Assembly: GCF_016862215.1 (NCBI RefSeq)
Contig: NZ_BOMN01000125.1
Location: forward strand, 19,540-83,539
DNA: 64,000 nucleotides
Source of the DNA: Winogradskya humida
GTDB lineage: Bacteria; Actinomycetota; Actinomycetes; Mycobacteriales; Micromonosporaceae
Reading direction: 5' to 3'
Below the pieces are notes generated by a model that was given only the letters and a program-made list of their open reading frames with translations, was not told the origin of the DNA and ran no database searches. A program made the position numbers and the translations under genes. Positions 10,501-19,519 of the stretch are shown here, one piece after another; positions within the stretch are counted from its first letter, which is position 1; each line of letters begins with the position of its first letter.

Positions 10501-11690
10501 TCCAGGTCGAACCGCTCGCCGAGCACGTCACCGAGGCGCACCGGGCGGTCGTCGGTGTCGTCGTCGAGGCTGAACATGGTCCGGAACGGCGGCTGCGACG
10601 GGTCACGGCCGGGGCGCAGGGCGTTGATGACCTGCTCGTACGGGACGTCCTGGTGCTCGTAGGCCCCGAGCGCGTCGTCGCGTACCCGGCCGAGCAGCTC
10701 ACCGAACGACGGATCGCCAGACAGGTCCGCGCGCAGGACGAGGGTGTTGACGAAGAACCCGATCAGGTTCTCCACCTCGGGCCGGTCGCGTCCCGCGACG
10801 GGGGTGCCGATGCCGAAGTCGTGCTGGCCGCTGAGCCGGGCCAGCAGCACCTGGTACGCGGCGGCCAGCGTCATGTAGAGCGTCGCGCCGTGCGCCCGGC
10901 CGACGCGTTCCAGCCCGGCGAGCAGCTCCGCGTCGAGGGTGAACTCCTGCGCCCCGCCGGCCCACGAGCTGCCGGGTGCCCCGGACCGGTCGGCGGGCAG
11001 ATCGAGGGCCGGCACCCCGGTGAGCCGGTCCCGCCAGTAGCCGAGGTCCCCGGCGAGCCGGTCACCGGTCAGCTCCCGGCGCTGCCACGCGGCGAAGTCG
11101 GCGTAGCGCACCGGCAGCTCCGCGAGCTCCTCGCCGGCGTAGAGGGCCTCGATCTCGCGGACCAGAACGCCCATCGACCAGCCGTCCGCGACGATGTGGT
11201 GGACGCTGACCTGCACAACGTGCTCGCCGGCGCCGAGCCGCCAGACCACGACCCGGAACAGCGGGCCTGCGGACAGGTCGAACGGGAGCCGGGCCTGCGC
11301 CGCGGCGAGCTCGCCGACGGTGTCCGGGCGGTCCGACAGGTCGGCGACGGTGATGCCGTACCAGCCGGGGTCGATGTCCTGGCGCACCTCGCCGTCCTCC
11401 AGGGAGAACCGGGTCCGCAGTACGTCGTGCCGGGCGACCAGGGTGTCGAACGCGGCGGACAGCCGGTCGAGGTCCAGCGCGCCGGTGAGCCGCCACGCGA
11501 CCGGGACGGTGTACGCGGGCCCGGAACCCTCGAGGCGGTCGAGGAACATCAGCCGGGCCTGGCCGAACGAGACGGGAAGCCCGCGGGTGGCCGTGCCCCG
11601 GGTCATCGGCTGCGCGGGTGACTGCGGCTCGATGCGTCCGGCCAGCCGCCTGCTGAGCAGCTCGCGTTGCGCGGTGGTGAGGACGGTCAT
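4539..11690 (-). CDS. NRPS-C: terminal bimodular synthetase C-A(Thr)-T-C*-A-T-TE
   Basis: This nonribosomal peptide synthetase has 2383 residues. Approximate layout: C (HHIVADG near 163), A1 (TSGSTGRPKG near 630, NGKVD near 972), T1 (GGDSI near 1027), a second condensation-type domain (PLTRMQQGM near 1103, CHAVLDG near 1235), A2 (core near 1680, NQKLD near 2008), T2 (GGHSL near 2062) and thioesterase (GWSMGG near 2197). Codes read by eye are A1 DFWSVGMVHK, one conservative step from the Thr code, and A2 DAFFLGGFFK, aliphatic-like. The second C-type domain has Cys for the first His of HHxxxDG and follows a GGDSI carrier, so it may modify the Thr residue. The TE makes this the final protein. 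The ATG at 11688-11690 overlaps the NRPS-B stop; the stop overlaps the P450 start. Confidence 0.95.
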   Translation of the reverse strand: MTVLTTAQRELLSRRLAGRIEPQSPAQPMTRGTATRGLPVSFGQARLMFLDRLEGSGPAYTVPVAWRLTGALDLDRLSAAFDTLVARHDVLRTRFSLEDGEVRQDIDPGWYGITVADLSDRPDTVGELAAAQARLPFDLSAGPLFRVVVWRLGAGEHVVQVSVHHIVADGWSMGVLVREIEALYAGEELAELPVRYADFAAWQRRELTGDRLAGDLGYWRDRLTGVPALDLPADRSGAPGSSWAGGAQEFTLDAELLAGLERVGRAHGATLYMTLAAAYQVLLARLSGQHDFGIGTPVAGRDRPEVENLIGFFVNTLVLRADLSGDPSFGELLGRVRDDALGAYEHQDVPYEQVINALRPGRDPSQPPFRTMFSLDDDTDDRPVRLGDVLGERFDLDLDAVKFDLILQVARRAGGLAGAFFHKAGLWRPETVARWVAQYRLLLEQVATRPDAPLSMLELPAAEERQLAGWTEVPRSYPSADMLHQRFERHAAAHPDAVAVTAGADRVSYAELNRRANRLAYRLRLAGVGPETIVGLCVSRDVDLAVGVLGILKAGGAYLPLDPEHPRERLEYMVGDAGVRLAVVSSGFGDRVPLDPDDLLLLDDPAIAAAPDGDPGALTGADGLAYVIYTSGSTGRPKGVCVAHRQVIRLLDSCDDALDLPAGGVWSLFHSYAFDFSVWELWGALTRGGRVVLVDRETARDPYRFAALLEAEQVSVLSQTPGAFRNLRAALGERPLTGLGVRTVVLGGEKLDVPELDGWLGTPAGDGVLLVNMYGITETTVHVTQRLVTAADLTADATSPIGRPLGDLTVRVLDRNQRPVPIGVTGEMYVGGAGLARGYLGRPGLTADRFVPDPYAPGARMYRTGDRARWTSDGDLEFRGRADDQVKIRGHRIELGEVEAALLRHPGVAQAAVVARGERSGEYRLDAYLVLDAAAGPSRDELRAWLLGWLPEPMVPAAFNVLNRLPLTANGKVDRAALPTGRVAALDTARRHVPPATPTERILADVWCEALDADQVGILDRFFDLGGDSILALRVVGLAERRGLRVSLRDVFAHQALGDLARAVDEEVDHGDRHDGPVDRFSMVTAADRDRLPAGLDDAYPLTRMQQGMLYELLADAGKGAYHNVTSFRVQEPAGFDAAALQEAVDAVVRRYEILRTGFDWSAYEEPLQLVHHEAALPVGVDDLGGLDDDAQTAVVRDYVRAESVHWFELSVPPLIRLHAHRLNAREYRLTITDCHAVLDGWSLTSLIAEIVERHRALLTGADEPATGAPGPRFAEYVALERAALDDPAARSYWDHIIETFPPVRIPRSVAGDGDKSTTEALRAFGDELLSGIEELATRAGVPRRTVLFTAYHVLMGRLAGGEAYSTGMSTNGRPERAGSEGMRGLFLNIVPFGVESSAPSWTGLLADVFTAEQELMPHRRYPLAELQKGRWAGEVLVDTAFNYVHFHGLDTEHKQEIEEIARTNFGLMVTTGPGGVSFEADAGRMSAAQVESLADDFVTLLADMVRHPDRRPVPALDADPVTARPASRHDDRSVVEIFDGYAASQPDRVALRTDEGCLTYAELRERADRIARYLLAAGTVPEDVVGLCAQRSVELIAGVLGILKAGAAYLPLDPRDPSRRLDALIADTGARIVLAQPQWTTAVTAGHIVALDDNIDGPARTLPAPDADQVACVLYTSGSTGRPKGTALAHRALADSLVEQEVLGLSGDETVLHLSSFSWDAAVFEIFGPLLHGGTCALYPDAPITPDGIVAAIDRHHVTTAFLTTTLFNLVTEERLDDLGGLRRILLGGEAASPTHLRDLRARWPELAIINGYGPVETMFFATAHEVNDVPQDAISVPIGRPLARTAVLVLDDELRPVPVGVTGEIHLGGDAAARGYVGLPALTADRLRPDPAGGGRRLYRTGDRGRWRADGELDFGGRIDGQVKIRGRRIEPGEIEAVLSGRPDVAMAAVVIHTSGDARLVAYVVPVGDTPPDAAELRRYLRDRLPAYLVPAAYVVMRELPMTANQKLDRNALPAPDSYADDDRPYAEPRTETERLLAKLWTEALKLDRVGINDDFFDLGGHSLAVVRLAARACDQGIAIGVADILENPTVASLAAAVDRRTGGGQEHTRRAGDGLVMLREGTGDPLFCVHPSGGSVAWYLPLAQHVTTGRPVIGIQARGMDGGTDADTMTGLAADYVRQIRAYRPSGPYTLTGWSMGGTIAQEMAIQLTAAGAEVAPLLLLEPAAPDEAGMFTVTEALDLLDRAVTMRAAIRELAPGTPARLSQERELVATLLAAGVNEAEAQLGADWPVGMWTALLRASATYRPVEYHGPVHLVVTAEALTAGPGRPSVVAPAGYATYERECRRMFPGDLTVHHLPGTHRSMMTAPEVAAVAELIGEIA

Positions 11691-14600
11691 GCGATTTCCT
11701 CCAGCTTCCGGGCGAGCCTGGCGATCGTGCGGGCCTCGAAGAAGGCGCGCAGCGTGAGGCGTACGCCGATGCGGTCGCGCAGCCGGGAGATGACCCGGAG
11801 CGCGGTGAGCGAGTGGCCGCCGAGCGCGAAGAAGTCGTCGTCGACGCCGAGGTCGCCCCGGTCGAGCAGGTCCTCCCACACCTCGGCGAGGACCTTCTCG
11901 GTCGTGGTGCGCGGCGCGACGTACTCGCGGGCCGGTGCCGCGGCGGCGATCTCGGGCAGCGCGGCCCGGTCGACCTTCCCGTTGCCCAGCAGCGGCAACT
12001 CGGGCGCCACGAGCAGGTCGGCGGGCACCATCGCGTGGGGCAGCCGCTCCTCGAGATGGGCGCGCAGGGCGGCGGTGGTGAGCCCGGGGCCGGCCTGGGC
12101 GTACCCGGCGAGTTTCCATCCACCGGCACCGTCGGGGCGGGCGAGCACCGCGGCGCCCCCGACCCCGGGGCAGGCCGCGAGCGCCGCCTCCACCTCGGCG
12201 GGCTCGACGCGGACCCCGCGCACCTTGACCTGCCGGTCGAGCCGGCCCCGGAACTCCAGGGTGCCATCCGCAAGACAGCGGGCGGCGTCTCCGGTGCGGT
12301 AGAGGCGGGTGCCGTCCGGGGCGGGCACGAAGGACGCGGCGGTCGCCCCGGGACGGTTCTGGTAGCCGCGGGCGACCCCGGCACCGCCGATGAAGATCTC
12401 GCCGAACACGCCGGCCGGGACCGGCCGCATCCCCCGATCGAGGATCTGCACGGTCGTGCCGGGCATCGGGCGGCCGATCGGCACCCGGTCGTGCTCCGCC
12501 GCCGGGTCGAGGTCGTGGACCGTGGTCGTGATGGTGGCCTCGGTCGGGCCGTACTGGTTGACGACCCGCCGCAGGCCCGGCAGCGCCCGGTGGAGCTTGG
12601 TGAGCAGGCCGGGCGTGCAGGCCTCGCCGCTCACCGTCAGCAGGCGCAGGCCGGGCAGCTGGCCGGCGGTGAGGTCGCCGCCGTCGAGCAGGTGGTGCAG
12701 CAGCGACGGCACGATGCTGAGGATCGCCGTCGGCGCGGGTCGCCCGGCGAGGTCGGTGCCGAGCGTGGACAGATCGGACTGCTCAGCCATCAGCACGGTG
12801 GCGCCGACGGTCAGCGGCCCGACGCAGTCCCGCAGGAACGCGTCGAACGACGGGGTGGCCCGTTGCAGGACGACGTCCGCGCCGCCGAGGCGGTAATGCT
12901 TCAGGATCGTCTCCAGGTACGCCGCCACGTTGCCGAAGTCGGTCAGCACTCCTTTCGGGCGACCGGTCGAGCCGGAGGTGTACGTGACGTAGGCGAGGTG
13001 ATCGGGGCGGATGTCCACGGTGGGGGCGCTCTGGGCGTACCCCTCAAGGCTTGTCATTGTTCGGGGGGTGACCAGGAGCTGGGCGTCGGAGTCCTCGCGC
13101 AGCTCGGCGATCCGCCGGGCCGGCAGGTCCGGGTCGAGGGCGACGAACGCCGCGCCGGCCTTCCAGATCCCCAGCACCGCGACCAGCGTGTCCGCGCCGC
13201 GGGGCAGCCGCAGCCCGACCCGGCACTCCGGTCCTGCGCCGTGCGCGAGCAGGTAGTGCCCGAGCTGGTTGGCGCGTCCGTCGAGCTCGGCGTAGGTGAG
13301 GGTCGCGTCGGCGGCGATCACCGCGGTGGCGTGCGGGGTGAGCCGGACCTGCTCGGTGAGCGTGTCCAGGAGCAGGGTGGACTGTCGCGGGGGTGATGCC
13401 GTGACAGCGCTCGGGAACAGGTCACCCAGCCGGGTCGCGGGGTGGTCCACGATCACGGCGAGCAGCTGCCGGTAGGCGCCGGCCATCCGCTCGGCCGTCG
13501 CGGTGTCGAGGATGTCGGTGCTGTAGTCGAGGCTCCCGGCGAGCCCGTCCGGGCCGTGCACCATTTCGAGGGTCAGGTCCAGCTTCGCGGCACGGCGGTC
13601 CAGCGGCACCGCCGGCCCGGTGGCGGATCCGAGATCCAGCTCGCCCAGGGTCCAGTCGTTGAACGTGAACATCGTCTGGAACAGCGGCGACCGGGCCAGG
13701 TCGCGGTCCGGGTGCAGGGCCTCGACCAGCTTCCCGAAGGGCACCGCCTGATGACGGTACGCGTCCAGCGCCCGGTCACGCACCCGGTCGAGCAGCTCCC
13801 CGAACGCGGGGTCGCCACCGAGATCGGCCCGCATCACCAGCGTGTCCAGGAAGAACCCGACGACGTCGCGGATCTCCGCCCGGCCCCGGCCCGCGACCGG
13901 CGTGCCGACCCCGAAGTCGTCCTGCCCGGTCCAGCGCCCGAGCAGCGCCTGGAACCCCGCGAGCAGCGTCATGTAGAGCGTCGCGCCGTGCTCCCGGCCC
14001 AGCTTCTCCAGCCCGGCCGCCACCTCGGGGGCGACGGTGAACTCGCAGGTGCCACCCTCGCCGGTGCGGCGCGCGGGCCGCGGGTGGTCGGCGGGGAGCT
14101 CCAGGTCGGGCAGTGCGGCGAGCCGGTCGCGCCAGTAGTCCAGGTCCGCCGTCGCACGGTCCCCGGTCAGCTCGCCGGCCTGCCACGCGGCGTAGTCGGC
14201 GTAGCGGACGGGCGGGGCCGGGAGGTCCGCGCCGCCGTAGAGGGCCTGGAGGTCGTTGATGAGGACGCCGAGGGACCAGCCGTCGGCGACGCTGTGGTGC
14301 ATCGCGAGGAGCAGGACGTGCTCGTCGTCGCGTACCTGCCAGAGGACGGCCCGGAAGAGGTTGCCCGCGGTCAGGTCGAACGGCGTCCTGGCAGCGTTCT
14401 CGGCTGCCTGCACTGCTTCGGCGAGGGTGGGCGCGGTGTGCCGGGTCAGGCCGGTCCAGCCGGGTTCGAGGTCCTGGCGCACCTCGCCGTCGGTGAGCGT
14501 GAAGCGGGTACGCAGCGCGTCGTGCCGGGCCACCAGGATGTCGAGCGCGGTGGCGAGGCGGGCAGGGTCGAGCGGGCCGGTGAGGTGCCAGGCCACCGGG

Positions 14601-17600
14601 ATGATGTACGCCGCCCCGGCGTCCTCCAGGCGGTCCAGGAACACCAGCCGCGCCTGGCCCGAGGTGACCGGCAGCCCGGTCGTCGCGGTGCCGCGGACGA
14701 TCTCACCGGTCACCGGGGATGCGTCGTCGAGGAGCCGGGCGAGCGCGGCGACCGTCCGGGTGGCGAAGAGGTCGCGGAACGAGATCTCCCGGCCGGTGCG
14801 GGCGGCGATGGCGCTGACCACGCGGATGGCGAGCAGCGAGTGGCCGCCGAGGTCGAAGAAGTCGTCGTCGGTGCCGGGTTCGGGGATGCCCAGGACGTCC
14901 GCCCAGACCTCGGCCACGGCGTGTTCCATCGGGGTTCCGGGGGCCCGGCGGTTCTTGGTCGGCGTGGGTGTGGGCTCGGGTAGTGCCGCGCGGTCGACCT
15001 TGCCGTTGGCGGTGATCGGGAGGGCGGCGAGGATCTGGACGGTGGCGGGCACCATGTACGCGGGGAGCTGCTGGGCCACGAAGCCGCGCAGGTCACCGGG
15101 CTCCTGGTCGGCTATGGCGTATGCGGCCAGGGAGAGGGTGCCGGCGCGGTCCGGGCGGGCCACGACGACGGCGTCGCGGACGGCGGGGTGGCGGCGGATT
15201 GCCGCTTCGATCTCGCCGAGCTCCACGCGGAAGCCGCGGATCTTCACCTGGCCGTCGGCGCGGCCGATGAACTCGAGGGCTCCCGTCCTGTTCCAGCGGA
15301 CCAGGTCGCCGGTGCGGTAGAGCCGGCCGCCGGGCTCGCCGAAGGGGTCGGGCACGAAGGACGAAGCGGTGCGGGCCGCCGCGCCGAGGTAGCCGCGGGC
15401 CAGGCCGGGGCCGCCGAGCAGCAGCTCACCGGTCACGCCTTCAGGCACCAGTCGCAATTGATCATCGACCACGTAGGCGGTCGTGTTGGCCAGCGGCCGC
15501 CCGATCGGCACCCGCGCCACGTGGTCGGTGACCGGCCGCTCGCTCGGCTCCTGCGCCGCGGGGTCGGTGACCGGCTGCTCGCTCGGCTCCTGCGCCGCGG
15601 GGTCGGTGACCGGCTGCCAGGTGGCGAACGTCGCTGCTTCGGAGGGGCCGTACATGTGCAGGAGGGCGCCGGCACGGGCGCGGTGGGCGATGGCGTTCAC
15701 CGCGGTCGGGTCGGCGGCCTCGCCACCGAACAGGACGTGGCGCAGGCTGTCGAACGCGTCGGGGCGCTCCCGGACCACCTGGTTGAACAGGGCGGTGGTG
15801 AGGAACAGCGTGGTGATCCCGTGGCGGGCGAGGTGTGCGGTGAGCGCGGCGGGTGACAGCACCACGTCGGGCGGGGTGACGACGACGGTGGCGCCGGCGA
15901 CCAGGGGCGCCCACAGCTCGAACGCGGCGGCGTCGAAGACCGGGTTGGCGGCGAAGGCGACCCGGTCGCCGGGGCCGAGGTCCGCGTATCCGCCCTCGCG
16001 CACGGTCCGGACCGCTGCCCGGTGGGTGATGCCGATGCCCTTGGGTCGGCCGGTCGAGCCGGAGGTGTAGACGATGTACGCGAGGTTGTCCGGGTGCACG
16101 CCTGCGTCGAACGCCGCCGCAGCGGGATATTCGGCCGTGGGGTCGACGATCCGGCAGCCGTCGGCGCGGCCTTCCACGGTGATGAGCAGGTCGGCGTTGC
16201 AGTCGGTCATCATGATCCGGGTACGCGCGGCCGGCTGCGCGGTGTCCAGCGGCAGGTACGCGCCACCGGCCTCGAGCACCGCGAGCTGCGCGACGACAAG
16301 CTCCGCCGAGCGCGGCAGGCTCACCGCGACCACCGTCTCCGGCCCGACGCCGAGGCCGCGAAGGTGCGCGGCGAGCCGGTGCGCCCGCTCGAGCATCCCG
16401 GCATACGACCAGACGCGCTCGCCGTCGACGATCGCCGGGCCGTCGCCTGTGACGAGCTGGTGCAGGCAGAGCTCGGGTAGCCGCGGCCGGTCCGCCGTGC
16501 CGAGGCTCAGCAAGCGGTCGCGGTCGCCGGCGCCGAGAGCTTCCTCTCCGTCGAGCAGGCGCCGGAAGCCGTCGGCGAGCCGCTCCACCGTGGAGTCGTC
16601 GAACAGGTCGGTGGCGTACTCGAAGAGGCCCGAGAGCGTGCCGTCCGGGCCGCGATCGATGAACAGCGTGAGATCACACTTCGCGGTGCGCCAGCCGACC
16701 GGCACCTCGGTCACAGTCGTCCCGGGCAGCCGCAGCGCGGTCTCCCCCGTGTCACGCAGGGCGAACATCGCCTGGAAGACAGGCGTACGGCTCGCATCGC
16801 GTACCGGCCGCAGATCCTCGACCACCCGCTCGAACGGCAGATCCTGGTGCTCCTGCGCGGTGAGCACAGCCTCGCGGACCCGGTCGATCAGCTCGCCGCG
16901 CGCCGGGTTACCCGTCAGGTCGGCCCGGATCGCGAGCGTGTTGACGAAGAAGCCGACGACGTCCTCGGTCTCGGGGCGCGACCGGCCCGCGGCGGGCGTA
17001 CCGATGGCGAAGTCCTGCTGGCCGCTCCACCGGCCGAGCAGCACCTGGAACGCCGCGAGCAGCACGGTGTGGACGGTGGTGGCGTGTTCCTGGGCGATCC
17101 GGGTCAGCGCCGGGACCACGTCGGCGGGCAGCTCGAAGCGGTGGGTGGCGCCGGCGCTGCCGAGCACGGTGGGCCGCTGCCTGTCGGTGGGCAGTTCCAG
17201 CGCGGGTACGCCGCCCAGCACGCCACGCCAGTGCGCCAGCTCCCGCTCCTCGCGCTCCGGGGTGAGTTCGGCGCGCTGCCACGCCACGAAGTCCTGGTAG
17301 GAGGAGGCGGGAGCGGGGGTGAGCACGCCGGCGTAGAGGTTGCCGAGTTCCTGGGCGATCAGGCCGAGCGACCAGCCGTCCGCGACCACGTGATGCAGCA
17401 CCAACAACAACACGTCGTGCTCCGGCAGACGGAACAGCACGGCTCGCCACAGCGGCCCGGCGGCCAGGGCGAACGGGCGGCGCAGCTCGTCAGTGGCCAG
17501 CTCGCCGGTCCACTCGTCGTGGTCGGCGCGGCGCAGGTCCACCGCGGGGGTCTCCTCGACGACCGGCTCGACCTGCCCGGCGACGACCGGGAAGCGGGTG

Positions 17601-19519
17601 CGCAGCGCGTCATGCCGGGCGGCGAGCCGTTCCAGCGCGCGCCGCAGGCCGGTCTCGTCGAGCCGCCCCTCGATCCGCCAGGCCACCGGGATCACGTAGG
17701 CGGGGCTGTCCGGCTCGAGGTGCTGCAGAAACAGCAACCGATCCTGACCGGAGGAGGTACGCGGACCAGCGCCCTCCACCACCTCGGCGGCAGCGGCAAC
17801 CGGCGCAGCCCTGGTAGCGAGCGTCTCCACGGTCAGGCCGTCGAACAGCTCGCGGACGGTGAGGTCGACGCCCACCTCCTCGCGCAGCCGGGCGATCAGG
17901 CGCACGGCGAGCAGCGAATGGCCACCCAGCTCGAAGAACGTGTCGTCGATCCCGACCGCGCCGATGCCGAGCACCGACGCGTACACCGCGGCGATCCGTT
18001 CCTGCGCCGGCGTCTGTGGTGCGCGGTAGGCGGTGGCGATCTCGGGGCGTTGCGGGGCGGGCAGCGCCTTACGGTCCAGTTTGCCGTTCGGGGTCAGCGG
18101 CAGCTCGTCCAGCGCCACGAACGTCGACGGGATCATGTAGGAGGGCAGCCGGTCGGCGAGGCGGTCCCGCAGCTCGTTCAGGTCGAGGCCCGCGCCGACG
18201 ACGTACGCGATGAGGCGCACCTCGGCAGCGGACCCGGCCGCCACGACGACCGCGGCACGGACCCCGGGCTGCTCGCCGAGAACGGCCTGGATCTCGCCGG
18301 GCTCGACCCGGTTGCCGCCGAGCTTGAGCTGCTCGTCGACGCGGCCCAGGCAGTCGACCACCCCGGGGCTGTGCCAGGCGGACAGGTCGCCGGACGCGTA
18401 CATCCGGGTGCCGGGCTCGCCGTAGGGGTCGGGCCGGAACCGGTCCGCGGTGAGCCCGGGCCGGCCGAGATAGCCACGGGCCAGCTGGACGCCCGCCAGG
18501 TACAGCTCGCCGGAGCGTTCGGCGGGCCGCAGCTCGTCGTCGAGGATGTGCAGCTGGGTGTTCGCGACGGCGGACCCGATCGGGACGCGCGGGCCGGTCC
18601 AGCCGGGCTCGCAGTGCCAGGCGCTGACCTCGATCGACGCCTCGGTCGGACCGTAGAGGTTGTGCAGGTCCACGTCGGGCAGCAGCCGCATCAGCCGCTC
18701 GGCCAGGTCGACCGGCAGGGCCTCGCCGCTGGTCATCACGCGGCGCAGGCTGTGGCACCGCTCGACGCCGGGCTCGCCGGTGAACATCGCCAGCATGGTC
18801 GGGATGAAGTGCACGGTGGTGATCTCGCGGGAGCGGATGAGGTCGAGGAGGTAGCGGCTGTCGCGGTGGCCACCGGGGCGGGCGATCACGAGCCGGGCGC
18901 CGGCGATGAGCGGCCAGAACAGTTCGTAGACCGAGACGTCGAACGCGTACGGCGTCTTCTGCACCACCCGTTCGTCGGGGGTCATGCCGTACTCGTTCTG
19001 ACCCCAGCGCAGCCGGTTGACGACGCCGCGGTGCTCGACCACCACGCCCTTGGGCAGCCCGGTCGAGCCGGACGTGAACATGACGTACGCGGTGTTGCGG
19101 TCGCTCAGCACGGCCGGTTCCAGCACGTCCGGCTCGTCGGCCGTGTCCGCCGTGGTCAGCTCGGTGAGGCCGGGCAGGCCCAGGTCGCGGTCCATGCCGG
19201 GGCCGCGGAGCAGCGCCACCGCGCCGGCGGATTCCGTCATGTAGCTCAGCCGGTCGGTCGGCAGTTCGAGATCCAGCGGGAGGTACGCTGCCCCGCTCTT
19301 GAGGATGCCGATCAGCCCGACGACGAGGTCCAGGGAACGTTGCGCTGCGAACGCGACCACCGTCTCGGGACCGGCCCCACGGCGGCGCAGCGCGTTCGCC
19401 AGGCGGTTGGCGCGCAGGTCCATCTCCCGGTACGTCAGCTGCGTACCGTCGAATTCCAGGGCAATCGCGTCCGGGGTGCGCCTGGCCTGCGCCTCGATCA
19501 GCTCATGGATGGTCTTCAC
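11687..19519 (-). CDS. NRPS-B: trimodular synthetase A-T-C-A-T-C-A-T, likely initiating
   Basis: This synthetase has 2610 residues, with a GTG start (19517-19519) overlapping the NRPS-A stop (GTGA). It begins directly with an A domain and has no N-terminal condensation domain. Layout: A1 (core near 151, NGKLD near 480), T1 (near 531), C (HHVVADG near 713), A2 (core near 1156), T2 (near 1560), C (HHSVADG near 1742), A3 (core near 2181), T3 (near 2566). Codes by eye are A1 DVYHMSLIEK (Ser/diaminopropionate-like), A2 DAFFLGMTFK (aliphatic-like) and A3 DARSTSQITK, which matches no code I know. No epimerase or thioesterase is present. The missing first C domain suggests chain initiation even though the gene is second in the operon. 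A2 carries a 13-residue tandem repeat insertion. Confidence 0.95.
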   Translation of the reverse strand: MKTIHELIEAQARRTPDAIALEFDGTQLTYREMDLRANRLANALRRRGAGPETVVAFAAQRSLDLVVGLIGILKSGAAYLPLDLELPTDRLSYMTESAGAVALLRGPGMDRDLGLPGLTELTTADTADEPDVLEPAVLSDRNTAYVMFTSGSTGLPKGVVVEHRGVVNRLRWGQNEYGMTPDERVVQKTPYAFDVSVYELFWPLIAGARLVIARPGGHRDSRYLLDLIRSREITTVHFIPTMLAMFTGEPGVERCHSLRRVMTSGEALPVDLAERLMRLLPDVDLHNLYGPTEASIEVSAWHCEPGWTGPRVPIGSAVANTQLHILDDELRPAERSGELYLAGVQLARGYLGRPGLTADRFRPDPYGEPGTRMYASGDLSAWHSPGVVDCLGRVDEQLKLGGNRVEPGEIQAVLGEQPGVRAAVVVAAGSAAEVRLIAYVVGAGLDLNELRDRLADRLPSYMIPSTFVALDELPLTPNGKLDRKALPAPQRPEIATAYRAPQTPAQERIAAVYASVLGIGAVGIDDTFFELGGHSLLAVRLIARLREEVGVDLTVRELFDGLTVETLATRAAPVAAAAEVVEGAGPRTSSGQDRLLFLQHLEPDSPAYVIPVAWRIEGRLDETGLRRALERLAARHDALRTRFPVVAGQVEPVVEETPAVDLRRADHDEWTGELATDELRRPFALAAGPLWRAVLFRLPEHDVLLLVLHHVVADGWSLGLIAQELGNLYAGVLTPAPASSYQDFVAWQRAELTPEREERELAHWRGVLGGVPALELPTDRQRPTVLGSAGATHRFELPADVVPALTRIAQEHATTVHTVLLAAFQVLLGRWSGQQDFAIGTPAAGRSRPETEDVVGFFVNTLAIRADLTGNPARGELIDRVREAVLTAQEHQDLPFERVVEDLRPVRDASRTPVFQAMFALRDTGETALRLPGTTVTEVPVGWRTAKCDLTLFIDRGPDGTLSGLFEYATDLFDDSTVERLADGFRRLLDGEEALGAGDRDRLLSLGTADRPRLPELCLHQLVTGDGPAIVDGERVWSYAGMLERAHRLAAHLRGLGVGPETVVAVSLPRSAELVVAQLAVLEAGGAYLPLDTAQPAARTRIMMTDCNADLLITVEGRADGCRIVDPTAEYPAAAAFDAGVHPDNLAYIVYTSGSTGRPKGIGITHRAAVRTVREGGYADLGPGDRVAFAANPVFDAAAFELWAPLVAGATVVVTPPDVVLSPAALTAHLARHGITTLFLTTALFNQVVRERPDAFDSLRHVLFGGEAADPTAVNAIAHRARAGALLHMYGPSEAATFATWQPVTDPAAQEPSEQPVTDPAAQEPSERPVTDHVARVPIGRPLANTTAYVVDDQLRLVPEGVTGELLLGGPGLARGYLGAAARTASSFVPDPFGEPGGRLYRTGDLVRWNRTGALEFIGRADGQVKIRGFRVELGEIEAAIRRHPAVRDAVVVARPDRAGTLSLAAYAIADQEPGDLRGFVAQQLPAYMVPATVQILAALPITANGKVDRAALPEPTPTPTKNRRAPGTPMEHAVAEVWADVLGIPEPGTDDDFFDLGGHSLLAIRVVSAIAARTGREISFRDLFATRTVAALARLLDDASPVTGEIVRGTATTGLPVTSGQARLVFLDRLEDAGAAYIIPVAWHLTGPLDPARLATALDILVARHDALRTRFTLTDGEVRQDLEPGWTGLTRHTAPTLAEAVQAAENAARTPFDLTAGNLFRAVLWQVRDDEHVLLLAMHHSVADGWSLGVLINDLQALYGGADLPAPPVRYADYAAWQAGELTGDRATADLDYWRDRLAALPDLELPADHPRPARRTGEGGTCEFTVAPEVAAGLEKLGREHGATLYMTLLAGFQALLGRWTGQDDFGVGTPVAGRGRAEIRDVVGFFLDTLVMRADLGGDPAFGELLDRVRDRALDAYRHQAVPFGKLVEALHPDRDLARSPLFQTMFTFNDWTLGELDLGSATGPAVPLDRRAAKLDLTLEMVHGPDGLAGSLDYSTDILDTATAERMAGAYRQLLAVIVDHPATRLGDLFPSAVTASPPRQSTLLLDTLTEQVRLTPHATAVIAADATLTYAELDGRANQLGHYLLAHGAGPECRVGLRLPRGADTLVAVLGIWKAGAAFVALDPDLPARRIAELREDSDAQLLVTPRTMTSLEGYAQSAPTVDIRPDHLAYVTYTSGSTGRPKGVLTDFGNVAAYLETILKHYRLGGADVVLQRATPSFDAFLRDCVGPLTVGATVLMAEQSDLSTLGTDLAGRPAPTAILSIVPSLLHHLLDGGDLTAGQLPGLRLLTVSGEACTPGLLTKLHRALPGLRRVVNQYGPTEATITTTVHDLDPAAEHDRVPIGRPMPGTTVQILDRGMRPVPAGVFGEIFIGGAGVARGYQNRPGATAASFVPAPDGTRLYRTGDAARCLADGTLEFRGRLDRQVKVRGVRVEPAEVEAALAACPGVGGAAVLARPDGAGGWKLAGYAQAGPGLTTAALRAHLEERLPHAMVPADLLVAPELPLLGNGKVDRAALPEIAAAAPAREYVAPRTTTEKVLAEVWEDLLDRGDLGVDDDFFALGGHSLTALRVISRLRDRIGVRLTLRAFFEARTIARLARKLEEIA
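15523..15618. repeat. 39-bp tandem repeat inside an NRPS A domain
   Basis: Two full 39-bp units (15523-15561, 15562-15600; one mismatch) and an 18-bp partial third copy lie in frame within A2 of NRPS-B. They encode PVTDPAAQEPSE(Q/R) repeated, between the YGPSEAATF (A5) and IGRPLANT (A6) motifs. The unit is a multiple of three, so copy number can change without breaking the frame. The other A domains here lack this insertion. Confidence 0.9.
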
